Source of the DNA: Zygaena filipendulae | Taxonomy: Eukaryota > Arthropoda > Insecta > Lepidoptera > Zygaenidae | Assembly (NCBI GenBank): GCA_907165275.2 | Contig: OU015666.1 | Span: forward strand, 9,392,001-9,456,000 | Direction: 5' to 3' | Length of the DNA: 64,000 bases | The notes under the pieces: generated by a model | The model's input: the letters and a program-made list of their open reading frames with translations, nothing else | Told to the model about the DNA's origin: nothing | Databases searched by the model: none | Shown here: piece after piece, positions 22,690-34,865 of the stretch | How positions within the stretch are numbered: position 1 is the first letter of the stretch | How the letters are laid out: the number at the start of each line of letters is the position of its first letter | Program-made: the position numbers and the translations under genes

Positions 22690-24730
22690 ATCGTTTAATA
22701 ATAATACTTGAACATTATCACTCAGTTGCACCTGGTACTAAATACCAATACTCAAGCTACTTTGATCTTCATCCTATGACACTGACACGAGAATCGAATC
22801 TGCGAAACCCTAGCCACAGATAATATAATAGCTACTAGTAGTTAGGTTCGCACTTCGCTCAATACCATTACAAAATTGTTGATGATGTCTTTCATCATCA
22901 AAAATTTCGTACTGCTATTTTCCTCTTTGGAAAATACATAGCATTACGAAATGGAGACACACAACACCAATTAGAGATATAATCATATCGAGGAAAACAG
23001 AATTCAAAATATTGTAAATTATATCAACCTACTAAATAAAACAATAGGTGACAATATTTAAGAGGAAATAAATAGACGTATTATGACTTATTTCTGTGTT
23101 TCTAAAATAGTCATTGTTTAGTGGTTACAGAAATACAATAACTACATATTAAACTAATATTTTAACTAATATACTAATATGACACAATAGCTGATCGTAA
23201 CAAACAAACAAACAAAGTCACTTTCGCATTTATAATTTTAGTAAGGATTATCTACTTGATCAATAGTTGTTAATTTCATCATCTCTCAATTAGATTTAAA
23301 AGGCAAATCTCTAATATTGTAACCGCTGGTTTAATGCCCACAAGCGCAGTAAGCGTGTGAGATAAAATTATCATCTTTGAGATAGGTCTGCGTGCTAAGG
23401 CAAAAAGTTGAAGATATTTTCGTCATAATCTATTTCTCTTCAATTCCCACCCTTTTTTTATTTACTTCTTTTAGAGAAGGCAAAGGAATATAAATCCATA
23501 CAGCCAATTTAGTTATATTTTTCTTCTTCTGAAGTTAAGTTAAATACATTCGTGAACTGCATTTCGATGCTTTACCGAAACTTTTGGCAGCAACACTTCA
23601 CAGTTGACGTTCTGTGGGAAATTGTATAGTAAAACAACCCTCCCGATCTTATTTCACTGTTTCCGCACACTGTTCATCACTATTGTGCAAAATCCACCAC
23701 ATTCACACAATATTAATCATGATAAACTATTTTGTAAAACAAAGAAATAAAACTGACGCCCATTTCTGCTAAAATCCTGTCAAAAGTCCCTAAATTCCCA
23801 CCCGTCGTCCACCGGCAGTTTTTTTATTCGATGTTGGATATCTGTGCCAATTAATTTTATCTTTGAAGATGCAATGGCAATAAATACGGTTACCTAAAAA
23901 TTTTTTATTGAAAAGATTAAAAAAAGTATTTTACGACTCTACCATTAGCTGCGTATCTAACAGAAACATTAGCACTTATGGACTTTGTAGATAACAGTTT
24001 TAGCCCTAAAAGCGATATTAAGATAACTTTATTCAGTGAGTGTCATGCATGAAAAATATAAAAAAATAATGTAGGTACTTATCAGGAGCAATACTCGGGT
24101 TAAAAGATATATGTACATAAATAATAAAAACCAATAAAAAAAGCGTGTGATAGGTAGATACACTTTTATTGCAATATAAACTTTCTTGACGTGGATAAAT
24201 AAGTGTTGCGCTAGTTGCTCACTTCAGCCGTCACTTCCGTTGACTCCATGGGCGTCAGTTCCGTTGTCTGCTAAAATGTTACTCTCAACTTTTCAAAAGA
24301 GGAATAACCTCAATAATTTCGATGTCCTTTGAGTTACATGTAGTGGCATTGAGTTCTTTTGTTTCAGCAGATGTTTATTATCGGGCGAGAACATAGACAA
24401 ACTTCTGACTAAACAGTAAACGCTAGAAAACAACAGCGGGATTGGCTTTTCGCCACAATTAATATTGAGCGATAATCACGCCACGCCATAATTAGAGATG
24501 AAGAAGAAGAAAAGTCTTATCTACCGAAGATACAACAGGAAATACGTAATGTAAGCAGAACTTTTAACTGTGTGTTTAGAATTTATTTTTGATTGCTTGT
24601 ACTGCATCACGCATTCGTCTCACAAAGTTTGTCCACGCCGGGAATCGAATCTAGAACCAAGTCTTTTTTAGCAAAACCGTAGGTATTCTTCCGGTCGCAA
24701 AGGATATAGGTTTAAGTTGATCTTCATCTA
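22690..24730. other. mostly unannotated; one Helitron-like 5' end at 23193-23248
   Basis: The only recognised piece is CGTAACAAACAAACAAACAA to TTATAATTTTAGTAAGGA in reverse orientation. No frame looks coding. Confidence 0.45.
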
Positions 24731-24734
24731 CACT

Positions 24735-24885
24735 AATATTATTTATACAGAGGTAAAATTTTAAGTTTGTGCGTTTGGGTGAAGGTGAGGTACTCTCGAA
24801 CTACTGAACCGATACTAAAAATTGTAAAGGATACTTTTTAGACTTCCCGAGGGAGTCCGACGGATCAAATCGCGAGGAAACAGCA
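24735..24885 (+). mobile_element. Helitron-like repeat, strongly decayed
   Basis: ACTAATATTATTTATACAGA at the start and GGGAGTCCGACGGATCAAAT, CGCGAGGAAACAGC at the end. Confidence 0.4.
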
Positions 24886-25073
24886 AGCAATAAATAAACA
24901 AATATTTTGAATCCAATTTGCCCGGAATAATAAGAAAACACAGCACGTTTATATGCAAACGTCCTCAAACTTGTTTACAACTTTCACAACAAACAAACAT
25001 CTGCAACTTGGGTTGTTACGTTCGTTGGGTCTAGATTCCGCCATATTGCTTTTGCTTTGCAGATTTCAGTCTT

Positions 25074-25303
25074 GGGCCCTTATTCACTATGACCGACATC
25101 ATTCCTTGCCCATAACGCGCGTCCCAAAAACGCATTTCCAAACGTTCTAGATGCCAAAATACTAGAAATTATTATTCTTTATGCCATAAGAAACGTTGTA
25201 AATGTATTTATTTGCAGTAAAACTTCTTTGATTATGAGGGAAGACAGTTTTTGCGGCGACTTATCTTAGCGCGGCGTGTTATAGTCATAGTGAATAAGGG
25301 CCC
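25074..25303. mobile_element. MITE with TIR GGGCCCTTATTCACTATGA
   Basis: The left end at 25074 and right TCATAGTGAATAAGGGCCC mirror each other for 19 bp. The inside shares GCCCATAACGCGCGT, ATTCTTTATGCCATAA and ACAGTTTTTGCGGCG with the 26.3-kb copy, which lies in the opposite internal orientation. Confidence 0.8.
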
Positions 25304-25580
25304 TGAGTAAAATTCGGGCGTCATTGCTTGATACTAATATTTATTTATGAAAAAATTTGGGCGACACCTTTTCGAAATTGGGAACACAGAGAGATTATGT
25401 TCCGAATACTTTTTTATTTTGACACCAAAGATATTTTGAAGAATTTAAAAATTCTTCCGGGCACAGCTAGTTTATACTAAATCCCTCAACAAAACTGTCA
25501 ATCTAGACAACTGTATGAATCATTGTTTTGACCAGAAAAGCTGTTTAATACTATAGTTGTGTGCCAAGGTTCGTTCAAAT

Positions 25581-25600
25581 GAAGAAGAAGAAGAAGAAAA
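25581..25600. repeat. (GAA)n microsatellite with repeated flank
   Basis: The downstream flank (TCTCTGTAATCCTC, GGGGGCTTGTATAAAGTAGT) recurs after the next (GAA)n at 25937, so the run and flank are one dispersed repeat. Confidence 0.7.
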
Positions 25601-25936
25601 TACTACATTTATTTCAGCACAACACACAAGAAAAAGAATCTGTCATTAGTTCTCTGTAATCCTCCGGGGGCTTGTATAAAGTAGTGATTTGGTTGTTGAC
25701 GAGTGAAAGCCGTATCGAAAACACGCGTGTCACGTTTGTCTTCGTTATTTCAGTCACTTTTCAGCATCTATTTTGGACCCTGAACAGGAAACTGGCTTTC
25801 AAGAGAGCCATGTTTTAACTTGGGGAACAATCTAACATTGTCATTGGCGTTTCGCCATAATTGAAGAAGTAGATAAGAGATTTTTATTACTGAAACATTG
25901 TCATTAGCAAATTATAACTATAGACGCCATTATAAA

Positions 25937-26070
25937 AGAAGAAGAAGAAGAAGAAGTAGTGATGTAGTAAGTATGTGTCCAATTTAGTTCTTTGTAATTC
26001 TTCGGGGACTTGTATAAAGTAAGTGATTTAGTAATTCCCGGGAGCCCTGGGCAAGGGTATGAACGATTTT
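25937..26070. repeat. (GAA)n plus flank, second copy
   Basis: (GAA)n at 25937-25956, then TTCTTTGTAATTCTTCGGGG and ACTTGTATAAAGTAAGTGAT, matching the 25.6-25.7 kb block. Confidence 0.6.
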
Positions 26071-26317
26071 TACTTGATCTACATATAAACAAACCATCAG
26101 ACATATAAACAGACCAATTTTGTAAACAGAGATGTAACATTACCGGTGAGAACAAATTGCCTTTTGCTGCCTGATTTTAAAGCAACAAAATTACTTACCA
26201 ACTACCACATCGTGCAACCGACGAGATGGGAAGTAGGTATCTAGTAAATATTAGCTCTTTTTATAAAACAGAACACATCAAAATATTAAGATCACAAAAC
26301 CAATCACACAAAACTCT

Positions 26318-26529
26318 GGGCCCTTATTCACTATGACCATAAGACGCCGCAAAAACTGTCCTTCCCCCGTAATCAACGAAGTTTTACTCCAAAAAAATAC
26401 ATTTACAATTTTTTTATGGCATAAAGAGTAATCATTTCTAATATTTTGGCATGTAGAACGTTTGGAAATGCATTTTTGAGACGCGCGTTATGGGCAAGGA
26501 ATGTTGTTGATCATAGTGAATAAGGGCCC
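26318..26529. mobile_element. MITE with TIR GGGCCCTTATTCACTATGA, second copy
   Basis: 212 bp with intact 19-bp ends. Shares ACGCGCGTTATGGGCAA and GACGCCGCAAAAACTGT with the 25.1-kb and 10.2-kb copies. Confidence 0.8.
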
Positions 26530-26788
26530 TGAAGTTGGAACGCACTCCCATTGTTCAATCGTGTTCAATACTCGACACTCTGAAAACAAACTGTACATTT
26601 CGCAACACTTTCACACACCAAACAATGGCGAAGTTGATGAAACGATTATAAATAGGTGGATTTCATGATTATACTTACCATGATTCACTTATTGAATGGT
26701 GTACTGTACAATTAGTAAGATTTATTTCAAATTTTACAGCTCATATTTTTCCCTGCATGCCATAAAAGGACCGTTTAGGCGCAAACCG

Positions 26789-26852
26789 TCCAATTAGCAA
26801 ATGCTCCAATTCGCAATTGGTCCAGTTCGCAATTGGTCCAATTTGTAATTGG
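26789..26852. repeat. four tandem 16-bp palindromic units
   Basis: Units at 26789, 26805, 26821 and 26837 with consensus TCCAATTCGCAATTGG. The last three are exact in length, and each holds the self-complementary pair CAATT/AATTG. The first unit is degenerate. Confidence 0.85.
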
Positions 26853-27785
26853 TCACGTATCTACAAGTTAAATCTTTTTGTTTGTTGATTTTTTATATTA
26901 CCATTCTCTAACTCGGAATGTCAATTAGGGCGTCTGAAACACCTTCATTCAATGTGACCACTGAAACGCTACGACCGTGTGCAAATTATCATGGACGTCT
27001 TAAATATAATAAACAGCTGTTAGTACCCGCCGAAAATGGTAATTTTTTTTTTTCTATTATAGTTGCCAAGGTTTTGTCTCTTCCCAAATTATAATACGAT
27101 ATAAAATAATTATGAAAATACGTATACACTATTAAAACAAGTACCTACTTAATAAGTTTGTTTTTTTTTTCGAAATACCTATTTGAAATTCGAATCATTA
27201 AGTCTCCAACTACTTTTGGCACAGCATTTGAATGCATTATCAGACGTGTCGTTGCTTGCCAAAATAGCAAAAGCTCGGATTCTCTGTAGAGGTCGCTTGT
27301 AAAAAAAAAGTTTTATGATGTAATGGAACAGCGGTATGACCGATATTTACATTGCTTGTATGATGTATTTAGTTGGAACATTCCATCATAACTTATGCTG
27401 TTACAGTTTATGTACAGTAATGATAGAACCCGCATTCGTCGATGCAACGGTGATCATGACCATGCGTCAAACTACCTACTGACTTTCTTTTTGTCATCGA
27501 TCGATATCGATAGGTTCAGCATCGCCAGGCCGACCTTTTTGAGGCCAGTTTGCACGCCCTGTTGGAAATAAACATCGAAATGTGAATATTGAAAAAAAAA
27601 TTGTAAAAAATTTTTAAAAATTAATTTTTATTTAACTGTTTTTTTTATAATGTGTAAATAAATAGAAATTTTCACCCATACCAAAAATCATTTTTTAATG
27701 TGTTCAAAAATCGGAGGTTCGTTAGAATTAAGTCAACCTGCGCCATAGATAAATTGTAAAACAGTTTAAATTGCATAATTTAATC
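26853..27785. other. no gene seen
   Basis: A/T homopolymer-rich. Contains a TCGATCGATATCGATAG palindromic stretch near 27499. Confidence 0.4.
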
Positions 27786-27788
27786 CCT

Positions 27789-27987
27789 TCTAATATTATA
27801 AACGCGAAAGTAACTCTGTCTGTCTGTCTGGCTGTTACGCTTTTACGCCTTAATGGCTCAACCAATAATCATGAAATTTTGCATATACGTTGTCAGGGGT
27901 ACAGAGAAGGACATAGGATACTTTTTATCCCGGAATCCCTCGGGATCTTCGAAATGTATGCGGGTCAAACCGCGGGGAACAGCTAGG
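27789..27987 (+). mobile_element. Helitron-like repeat, full length
   Basis: TCTAATATTATAAACGCGAA to CAAACCGCGGGGAACAGCTA; the 5'-TC is visible. Confidence 0.7.
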
Positions 27988-28261
27988 AGTTAAGTATAGT
28001 AAAATGCACCCAGCAGACTTGGCTATCCATTTTATGGTTACTAAACATTAATAGGTACCTATAGAAAGAGTCCATAAAGAAACCTTAGATCCACGAGACG
28101 GTCAATTGGGATGGACCAATTGCCATCAATCAATTTTTTCATTGTTGACAATCTTCTTCGAATGCCTAACGTAAACGTGGTTAAATGAATTTTATTGTTT
28201 TTTAAATGACGAATGTCTGAATCAATGCGTATCAATATAGTAATCATTGACGATCGCAATA

Positions 28262-28587
28262 GGCTAGTTTCCTGGGTAAAAAAATCAAAATTCTATTTAG
28301 TCCGTCAGTTAGATAATAAAAAAATAAAAGACACGTATTTTTTGCTTTTTTAAAATAATGGAAAAATGCATAGATAAAGCGCATTAAAGTTTAGGGTGGG
28401 GGACTCGTGATGTCACAGCTCGCTATAACGTGCGAACAAACTGTAGCGAGGCGTGACGTCATGTGAAATTTCGACTTGATATATCTCCGTTATTTTAAGG
28501 TTATATAAAAAATAAAAAAATACGTATTCAATATTTTTTAATAATCTACAAAACGGACTAAAAAAGAAAATTTAGGAAACTAGCCTA
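28262..28587. mobile_element. family P MITE with intact ends
   Basis: GGCTAGTTTCCT at the left is matched by AGGAAACTAGCC at the right. Arms TCCGTCAGTTAGATAATAA and AATCTACAAAACGGACTAA. CRE-like sites TGATGTCA and TGACGTCA lie about 40 bp apart. Confidence 0.8.
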
Positions 28588-28601
28588 TTGATCGTTATTA
28601 T

Positions 28602-28795
28602 ATAGCTGTCCCCTGCGGTTTCACCCGTGGTTATTTAGGAGTTCTCGCGGGAAGACTGACATAAACTGTACGTACCTATATACCTTCTACTTGAATCATT
28701 CTGTAGATGAAAACCACATTAAAATCCGAGCGCGCAGTTTAAAAGATCTAAGCGTACAAACGGCGGGAAGCGAGTTTGTTTTATATGACTAGTCT
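28602..28795 (-). mobile_element. Helitron-like repeat, reverse variant
   Basis: ATAGCTGTCCCCTGCGGTTT, then a divergent body (ACCTTCTACTTGAATCATTC, GATGAAAACCACATTAAAAT) shared with 58.2 kb and 61.5 kb, i.e. a subfamily. Confidence 0.6.
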
Positions 28796-29054
28796 ATGTG
28801 AAGAAGATAAAAAATTATTCTGAACAAAAAGTTCCACAACACTCGTTCCATAATTTGGAACCAGTTACCCTCTTATCTGACGACGTAAAATCGGTCGTAA
28901 ATAACTTTTAGATTTTTTTTTTGTCATACGTAGAGTAGTAGTAGAGTATGGTAATTTATTTATTGAAACCGGGAACCCCGAACACATAAATTCAAAGTTA
29001 AATTACCAACAGTTTGCAGCAATAAATCCGCGTAACTACGTTGACATAATCTTA

Positions 29055-29244
29055 ATATATATAAATCACGTGTCACGTTGTTTGTCCGCGATGGACTCCG
29101 AAAGTGCTGAACGGATTTTGATAAAATTTTGTAACCATTTATAATATGGTCAAACTTAAAAGATAGGATAGTTTTTATCCAGGAATTCCCGCGGGAACTC
29201 CGACTCCGAAATTACCGCGGATGAAATCGCGGGGGACAGCTATT
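29055..29244 (+). mobile_element. Helitron-like repeat, TATATATAAATCACGTG subfamily, copy 1
   Basis: ATCACGTGTCACGTTGTTTG to ATCGCGGGGGACAGCTATTC. The adjacent copy follows directly. Confidence 0.65.
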
Positions 29245-29247
29245 CTA

Positions 29248-29464
29248 ATATATATAAATCACGTGTCACGTTGTTTGTCCGCGATGAACTCCAAAACTAC
29301 TGAAGCGATTGTGATGAAATTTCGTCACTATATGTTGTATTTGGCCTAACTTAAAAGATAGGATAGTTTTTATCCCGGAATTCCCTCGGGAACTGTACTT
29401 TTTTCCCGCAACCTCCGCGGGAACTCCGAAATTACCGCGGATGAAATCGCGGGGGACAGCTATA
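29248..29464 (+). mobile_element. Helitron-like repeat, same subfamily, copy 2
   Basis: Tandem to the previous copy and about 90% alike by eye, with a duplicated GC block (CCCTCGGGAACTGTAC plus CCTCCGCGGGAACTCC). Confidence 0.65.
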
Positions 29465-29565
29465 TGGTATAAAATATGCAACAGTTTACACAATTTCCTT
29501 CTTGCTTATACCGTCCTTAATAATCATTACCTACTTACTGAACAATATAATTATGTACTATAACG

Positions 29566-29752
29566 TACTAACTATTCCCCGCTTTTTTACCCGCGTTAAA
29601 TTCGGAGTTCCCACGGGAATTCCGGAATAAAAAGTACTCTATGTCCTTTTCTGTACCCCCGACAAGGTGTATGCAACATTTCACGTTAATCTGTTGAGTA
29701 GTTGAGACGTGAAAGAGTATCAAACACACATTTGCGTTTTATAATATTATGG
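29566..29752 (-). mobile_element. Helitron-like repeat, reverse
   Basis: AACTATTCCCCGCTTTTTTA to TTGCGTTTTATAATATTATG. Confidence 0.6.
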
Positions 29753-31066
29753 ATGCTCGAATGTATTTTGTGTTTATTATTTTTTATTTTATTTTTTTTA
29801 TTTACCTTAATACATACAAAAGCTTTGCAAAAATATGGGTAAAATGAATTTTAAATATGTGTCAACAACGTATTCACCACTGTTTAACATGAAAAGTGGG
29901 AGTACGGTTGCGATGCGACTTGTGATACCTAAATACATCGGTGTGGGAATACATAAATACATATAACAAACATACATACACGTACATAAATATATCCATA
30001 CACACATAGATACATAAATACAAATACATAGGTATCAAAACTTAAAGTATAAAATAAAATTTGCACTTAAAACACTGAGAAAATGAGTAGGCACGTAAAT
30101 TTTTATAATCAAGAAAATAAGCTGTTACACCTACATCAGACATTGTTATTTCTCTCAGCTTGGTAATAGCTGACTGAATTTAATGAAACATGAGACTTTC
30201 AGTATCTGAAATAAGACGTTATTGATCAATGTTAAGACGAATAATAATACGAAATTCATCCACACTTTGAACAAGGTATAATCAGTTTTTATTTAATGGA
30301 ATTCCTATAAGTATTTTGTTGTTACATCAATATCAATTCTGATTAACACGTTTCGTGCGGGATTCAATCGTTAAATTATAAATACCTATACCTAACCTCT
30401 GTATGGTATTCCATCCAATTCCGTTCAGCCTTTCTGGCGATTGAGTAACAAATATCCGTCCATCAATACTTTGACATTCATAATACTAGTATCATACATA
30501 CACTAACAAAACAGTTAAAAATCTTTTATTAGGTCACAAAGGGGAGCCACAAAGTAACCGAGCCAGATAAAAGTAAAGTTTGGGGAAAGCTGCATTAGTA
30601 TTTTTAAAAGGGATGAAACATGGTGGTAGGTTGGACATATTGCATATTATACTGAGAAATATGTTTACTTAATGCAGTGGTGTGAATACACCCTTATTTA
30701 AATTAGAAACGGCTTTAACGATTTGGAGGAAATTTTGTAGTTAGATACGGTTTTTGCTTTTTAAGTCAGTCTTTCCTTAAAAAAGGTCATTTTGTTTTAA
30801 CACCATCGTAAATCTAAGAAGTAATTGCATTGTTGCTAGTGGAAGTTATCCCTTCCAAAGTTTAACTAGATAACAAGTTTAATTCTGTGGGTGTCATCTT
30901 TACTACTCAACAAGTTCAATAACAGACGGTACGGGAAGTTATCGAGCTTTTCTCGTTGCTTCCAGATTGAATTTGTAAGAAATTGGCAATGTATTTGGTG
31001 TCTTTTACGGTTCTCGGTAATTCAATATCTAAGGTGAAAAGTTTATAACGTGGATATTGTTATAAT
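29753..31066. other. no gene seen; ATACAT-rich tract
   Basis: About 29935-30035 is a run of ATACATA/TACATAAATA units. Nothing else supportable. Confidence 0.45.
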
Positions 31067-31382
31067 AGGCTTGTATCCGGGGTATGAAAATCAAAAGTAT
31101 ATTTAGTCCGTCTTGTAGATTAATAAAAAATAATAGACCCGTATTTTTTTCCTTTTCAAATTATTGGAAAAAATACTAAGATAAAACGCATTAAAGTTTA
31201 GGAGTGGGGGCTCTTGACGTCATAACGTGCTATAAACTGTAGCACGGCGTGACGTCACGCGACATTTCAACTTAATGTATCTCTGTTATTTTTTGATTAC
31301 GTAAAAAAATAAAAAATACGTGTCCAATATTATTTCTACAAGACGGACTAAAAATTAAAATTTGGTTGACAAGCCCATTGAT
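31067..31382. mobile_element. family P MITE
   Basis: GGCTTGTATCCGGGGTATG to GGTTGACAAGCCC. TGACGTCA at about 31216 and 31251, with GCATTAAAGTTTAGGAGTG between arm and center. Confidence 0.75.
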
Positions 31383-31439
31383 GGCAACAATGTTAAAACT
31401 AGCATCACTCAAGAGCTGATAATCTAAAGTAATCTAAAC

Positions 31440-31612
31440 AAGTATTAAAAAGAGAAAATATTTTATGTTTGTATGTTAAATCTCAAAAACCATTAAACCG
31501 ATTTTAAGAATTCTTTCACTTAGGGGCAGCCACCGTATTCTTGAATGACACAGGATACTTTTTATCGCGAAATTCCCTTGAGAACTCCGAAATTAACGCG
31601 GGTGAAACCGCG
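31440..31612 (+). mobile_element. Helitron-like repeat, decayed 5' end
   Basis: AAAAACCATTAAACCGATTT to GGGTGAAACCGCGGGCG; the CTAG end is replaced by GTCGAC. Confidence 0.5.
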
Positions 31613-31976
31613 GGCGGTCGACTTAATAAATAAATTTCTAACTGCAAGTACGAAAGCTCTACTGAAAACTACCTATGGGTCGACATGCAAAGATAGCTCT
31701 ATCATTTTTGATAGAGTTGGTTCTGAACCACCAACTTAACATCTAGAGGTATTAACAGGACGTTTTAAAACTTAATTAGTATGAATGGACAGCAATAACA
31801 TATCGGGTTCTTTGACATAATATCATCTAGACTAAACACGGCCGTATACAATCACAAGTCGTAACTAGCCAACTAGAGACTAAAGATTTGTGTAGATATG
31901 CATTCTGGTTAGAGACACTCATGGGCAGACTATATTATGACAAAAATCTATGGCACTTAGGACCTTTATAAACGTA

Positions 31977-32131
31977 CTAGCCGTTTCCCGCGATTTCACC
32001 CGCGTTAATTTCAGATTTCTCGCGGGAAAAGCAAAAAATATCTACGTAGCTTTGGTATCTATTATTTTTTTATTTTTTAACTGACTAACTAATTAGCATT
32101 TTGATTTTCGTAAGTCGTCAACATCCCTAGT
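31977..32131. mobile_element. Helitron-like 3' end fused to half a family P MITE
   Basis: ACTAGCCGTTTCCCGCGATT to about 32029, then the right half of the MITE (AAGCAAAAAATATCTACG, TAACTGACTAACTAATTAGC, GTCGTCAACATCCC). Confidence 0.55.
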
Positions 32132-32161
32132 ATATAATACGTATTAGCATGTACATTACGT

Positions 32162-32383
32162 AATAGCTGTGCCCCGCGGTTTCACCCGCATTAATTTCAG
32201 AGTTCCCGCGGGAATTCCGGGATAAAAAGTACCCTATATGGTAATCTGATGTATAAGTTATATTATTGTAAAATTTCATTTAAATCCATGCAGTAGCTTT
32301 TTCGCGAAAGAGTAACAAACATCCATCCATCCATCCATCCATCCATACATTCTTACAAACTTTCGCGTTTATAATATTAGTAG
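32162..32383 (-). mobile_element. Helitron-like repeat with CCAT microsatellite
   Basis: AATAGCTGTGCCCCGCGGTT to TTATAATATTAGTAGGA. (CCAT)n at 32321-32350. Nearly the same as the 11.0-kb copy. Confidence 0.7.
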
Positions 32384-32737
32384 GAAGATAAGAATGTCTA
32401 CAACTTTCTTTTGTAACCTTAGTTTACAGTTCGCTCTCGGGCCACACAGGAGTTGTTTACATTGAGTTATCAAAGGAACAAGACAAACATTGCGATATAA
32501 ATAAAAAAATAATATAATAGAAGTCGCGTGCTGGGCCCAGGTGGGGCCGTAGCAAACGTAATGAGCCGACATCATGTCTGAGGCGGTTTCATAGTTAACA
32601 CATATTATATTATGTATATTGTACAGGCCATCATTATGTTTCTAGAAGCACGTGCTCCAGGCAAGTATAGGTATCCGTACATTTATTTATAACTAGCTGT
32701 TCCTAACGGTTCCTCAGAAAGAGTGATTTTACTATTC

Positions 32738-32995
32738 CTAAATTAATGATGACAAAATTTTAATTTTTAGCCCCTCTTGTAGATTCGTGCAAAATCGACT
32801 CGTATTTGTTTAAAAATAACGTCGATACATTGAGTTGAAATTCCATGTGACGTCACACCTAGGTACACTTTATATTTAGTTATGACGTGTCGACCGGGAA
32901 CCCCTAAACTTCAATGCGTTTTAACTAGGTAAAATGTTTTTTTTTATTATTCGAAAAAAACAAAAAATTATACGTGTCTATTATAACCTCTGTGT
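32738..32995. mobile_element. family P MITE, partial
   Basis: ATTTTTAGCCCCTCTTGTAG, GTGACGTCACACCTAGG, TATACGTGTCTATTAT. The ends are lost. Just before it (32690) is a trace of a Helitron-like CTAGCTGTTCC end. Confidence 0.55.
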
Positions 32996-33340
32996 TCAAA
33001 TGGTAGATACGAATAAACTAATTTGAATAAGGAATTCTAGTGTTTATTTTTTATTATTATTTTACAAACCTTTATGTATTAGTAGTATAATACCATTATT
33101 CTTTTACAAATATCTTTTGTCCTATCAGAAATATGAATCTTTAAAAGTTCAAGTTTGACAAGGAAAGCGCTAGTCCTATAGAGACGTCACTCGGCTTGTA
33201 GCGCCATACAACCGCCGTACAAAATTCCGTTTTAGAAAGAGACAGACATAGTCAAAATTAAACAGTTTATGACTATTTAATTTTTTATTCAAATCTAATA
33301 GATTTTGTCGCTTATGCTTATCCATGATATTTTCGAGTGT

Positions 33341-33666
33341 AATGGGCATGTGGACTAATTTTTATTTTTTAGTCCGTCTTGAAGATTATACAATATTGGA
33401 CACTTTTTTTTTCTTTTTTTACGTAATCAAAAAATAACGGCGATATATTGAATTGAAATTTCGCGTGACGTCACTATTCTGACAGTTTGTATGGCGGTTT
33501 TGCGGTTAGTGACGTCACGACCCCCTCACCCTAAACTTTAATGCGCTTTATCTCTGTATATTTTAATTTATTTGAAAAAGCAAAAAATGCGTGTCTATTG
33601 TTTTTTTTATTTTCCAACTGACGGACTAATTAGAATTTTGATTTTCAAAAGTAGTCCACATCCCTA
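33341..33666. mobile_element. family P MITE with full TIRs
   Basis: GGGCATGTGGACTA at the left, TAGTCCACATCCC at the right. TGACGTCA at 33466-33473 and 33510-33517. The body is the reverse complement of the 37.98-kb copy. Confidence 0.85.
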
Positions 33667-33892
33667 TTATTGGATATCAACATTTCAACAACAGTGAAAT
33701 AGCCTATTGAATTCACTGAACTATCCAAATATCCCTGACTACCTGGGCGAACCCTGCTCTGCTCGGGGGAGACGGAGCGAGTCATTTGACTGTGAAGCAC
33801 AATGGGAATCGGGAGACGGACCATAAAATAACTTCTTATCCCGACGAATACAACATAAATGTGAATTTTTGTGTGTAGCGTTCTCAGACCAA

Positions 33893-34099
33893 ATAAAAAC
33901 TAAAGACGGAACGTCTCGAACAACGAAGTGAAGCCGGTTGCGTATGCATGTGGTGCTTAGGAAAGTGCCACAACGATTCTCAGGTATGGTGTCTTTTTCT
34001 TGTAAGTGTGTGCGTGTTTCTGTGTACGTGCAGGTGTCTTTTAGCTGGCTTCACTTGTTTGTTCTACGCGGTCCGTCTTTAGTTTTTATTTGGTCTGAG
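33893..34099. mobile_element. MITE with ~50-bp TIRs and GTAGCGT target duplication
   Basis: CTCAGACCAAATAAAAACTA is mirrored by TAGTTTTTATTTGGTCTGAG, and similarity continues to GTGAAGCC/GGCTTCAC. GTAGCGT flanks both sides (33885-33891, 34100-34106), fitting a 7-8-bp duplication. The frame at 33938-34183 lies mostly in it and is not a gene. Confidence 0.8.
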
Positions 34100-34372
34100 G
34101 TAGCGTGTGTGTTGGTAACAACTCGAATAGGAGTCGACTTGATTTTCAGCAAATTTATACTCTTGAATAGGATATGGATATAGGACACTTTTCGAATACC
34201 AAGTATTCACGAGAAAGTCCCGAAATTGAGTTACTGAGACCGCGGGGAAAGGCTTATACTGAATTAACTGTTTGTTTACTTGTGGGGAGTAATTTCTGGA
34301 ACTACTAAATCGATTCTACAAGATCTCGTTTGGAATAGGAACAACTGCTTAGTGAATTCTAATTAGTAGGTA

Positions 34373-34541
34373 ATTTTAATGGGAATGTGAGTTTGTTTGT
34401 TCGTTTTTCACACTTTCACGACTTTACTATGTACTCAACCGATTGTTATCAAATTTTGCATACAGTAGGTATTGTCAGAAGTAGGTACAGGAGGAGGAGA
34501 TCTCCGAAAATAACTCAAGCAGAACCGCGTGGAATAGCTAG
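34373..34541 (+). mobile_element. Helitron-like repeat, decayed
   Basis: TTAATGGGAATGTGAGTTTG to ACCGCGTGGAATAGCTAGTT. Confidence 0.5.
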
Positions 34542-34664
34542 TTAACTTTAATCAGGAAGGAAACAGATCGATATTTAGGTATCTAAATATGTACTACCTA
34601 CCATAAAACAAAAACAAAGGACACAATTTAAACCGTCGAATAACCCTTAGTAGGTACTAATCCT

Positions 34665-34863
34665 ACTATCCTAGTAATATTATATATAAATGTGGAAGTG
34701 TGGATGTGTGTTACTCAATCACGCAAAAACGGCTGAACGGATTTGGATGAAATTTGGCATGCTCGTTGTCTGGGGTACAAACAAAGACAAAGGGTACTTT
34801 TTATCTAGGAATTCCCGCGGGAACTCCGAAATTACCGCAGGTAAAACCACGGGGCACACCTAG
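34665..34863 (+). mobile_element. Helitron-like repeat, full length
   Basis: TCCTACTATCCTAGTAATAT at the TC end, GGAAGTGTGGATGTGTG, ACCACGGGGCACACCTAGT at the CTAG end. Tandem to the next copy. Confidence 0.7.
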
Positions 34864-34865
34864 TA

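Noticed and set aside
26789..26852. CRISPR-like array
   Set aside because: Direct 16-bp units without spacers in a eukaryotic genome; a tandem repeat, not CRISPR.
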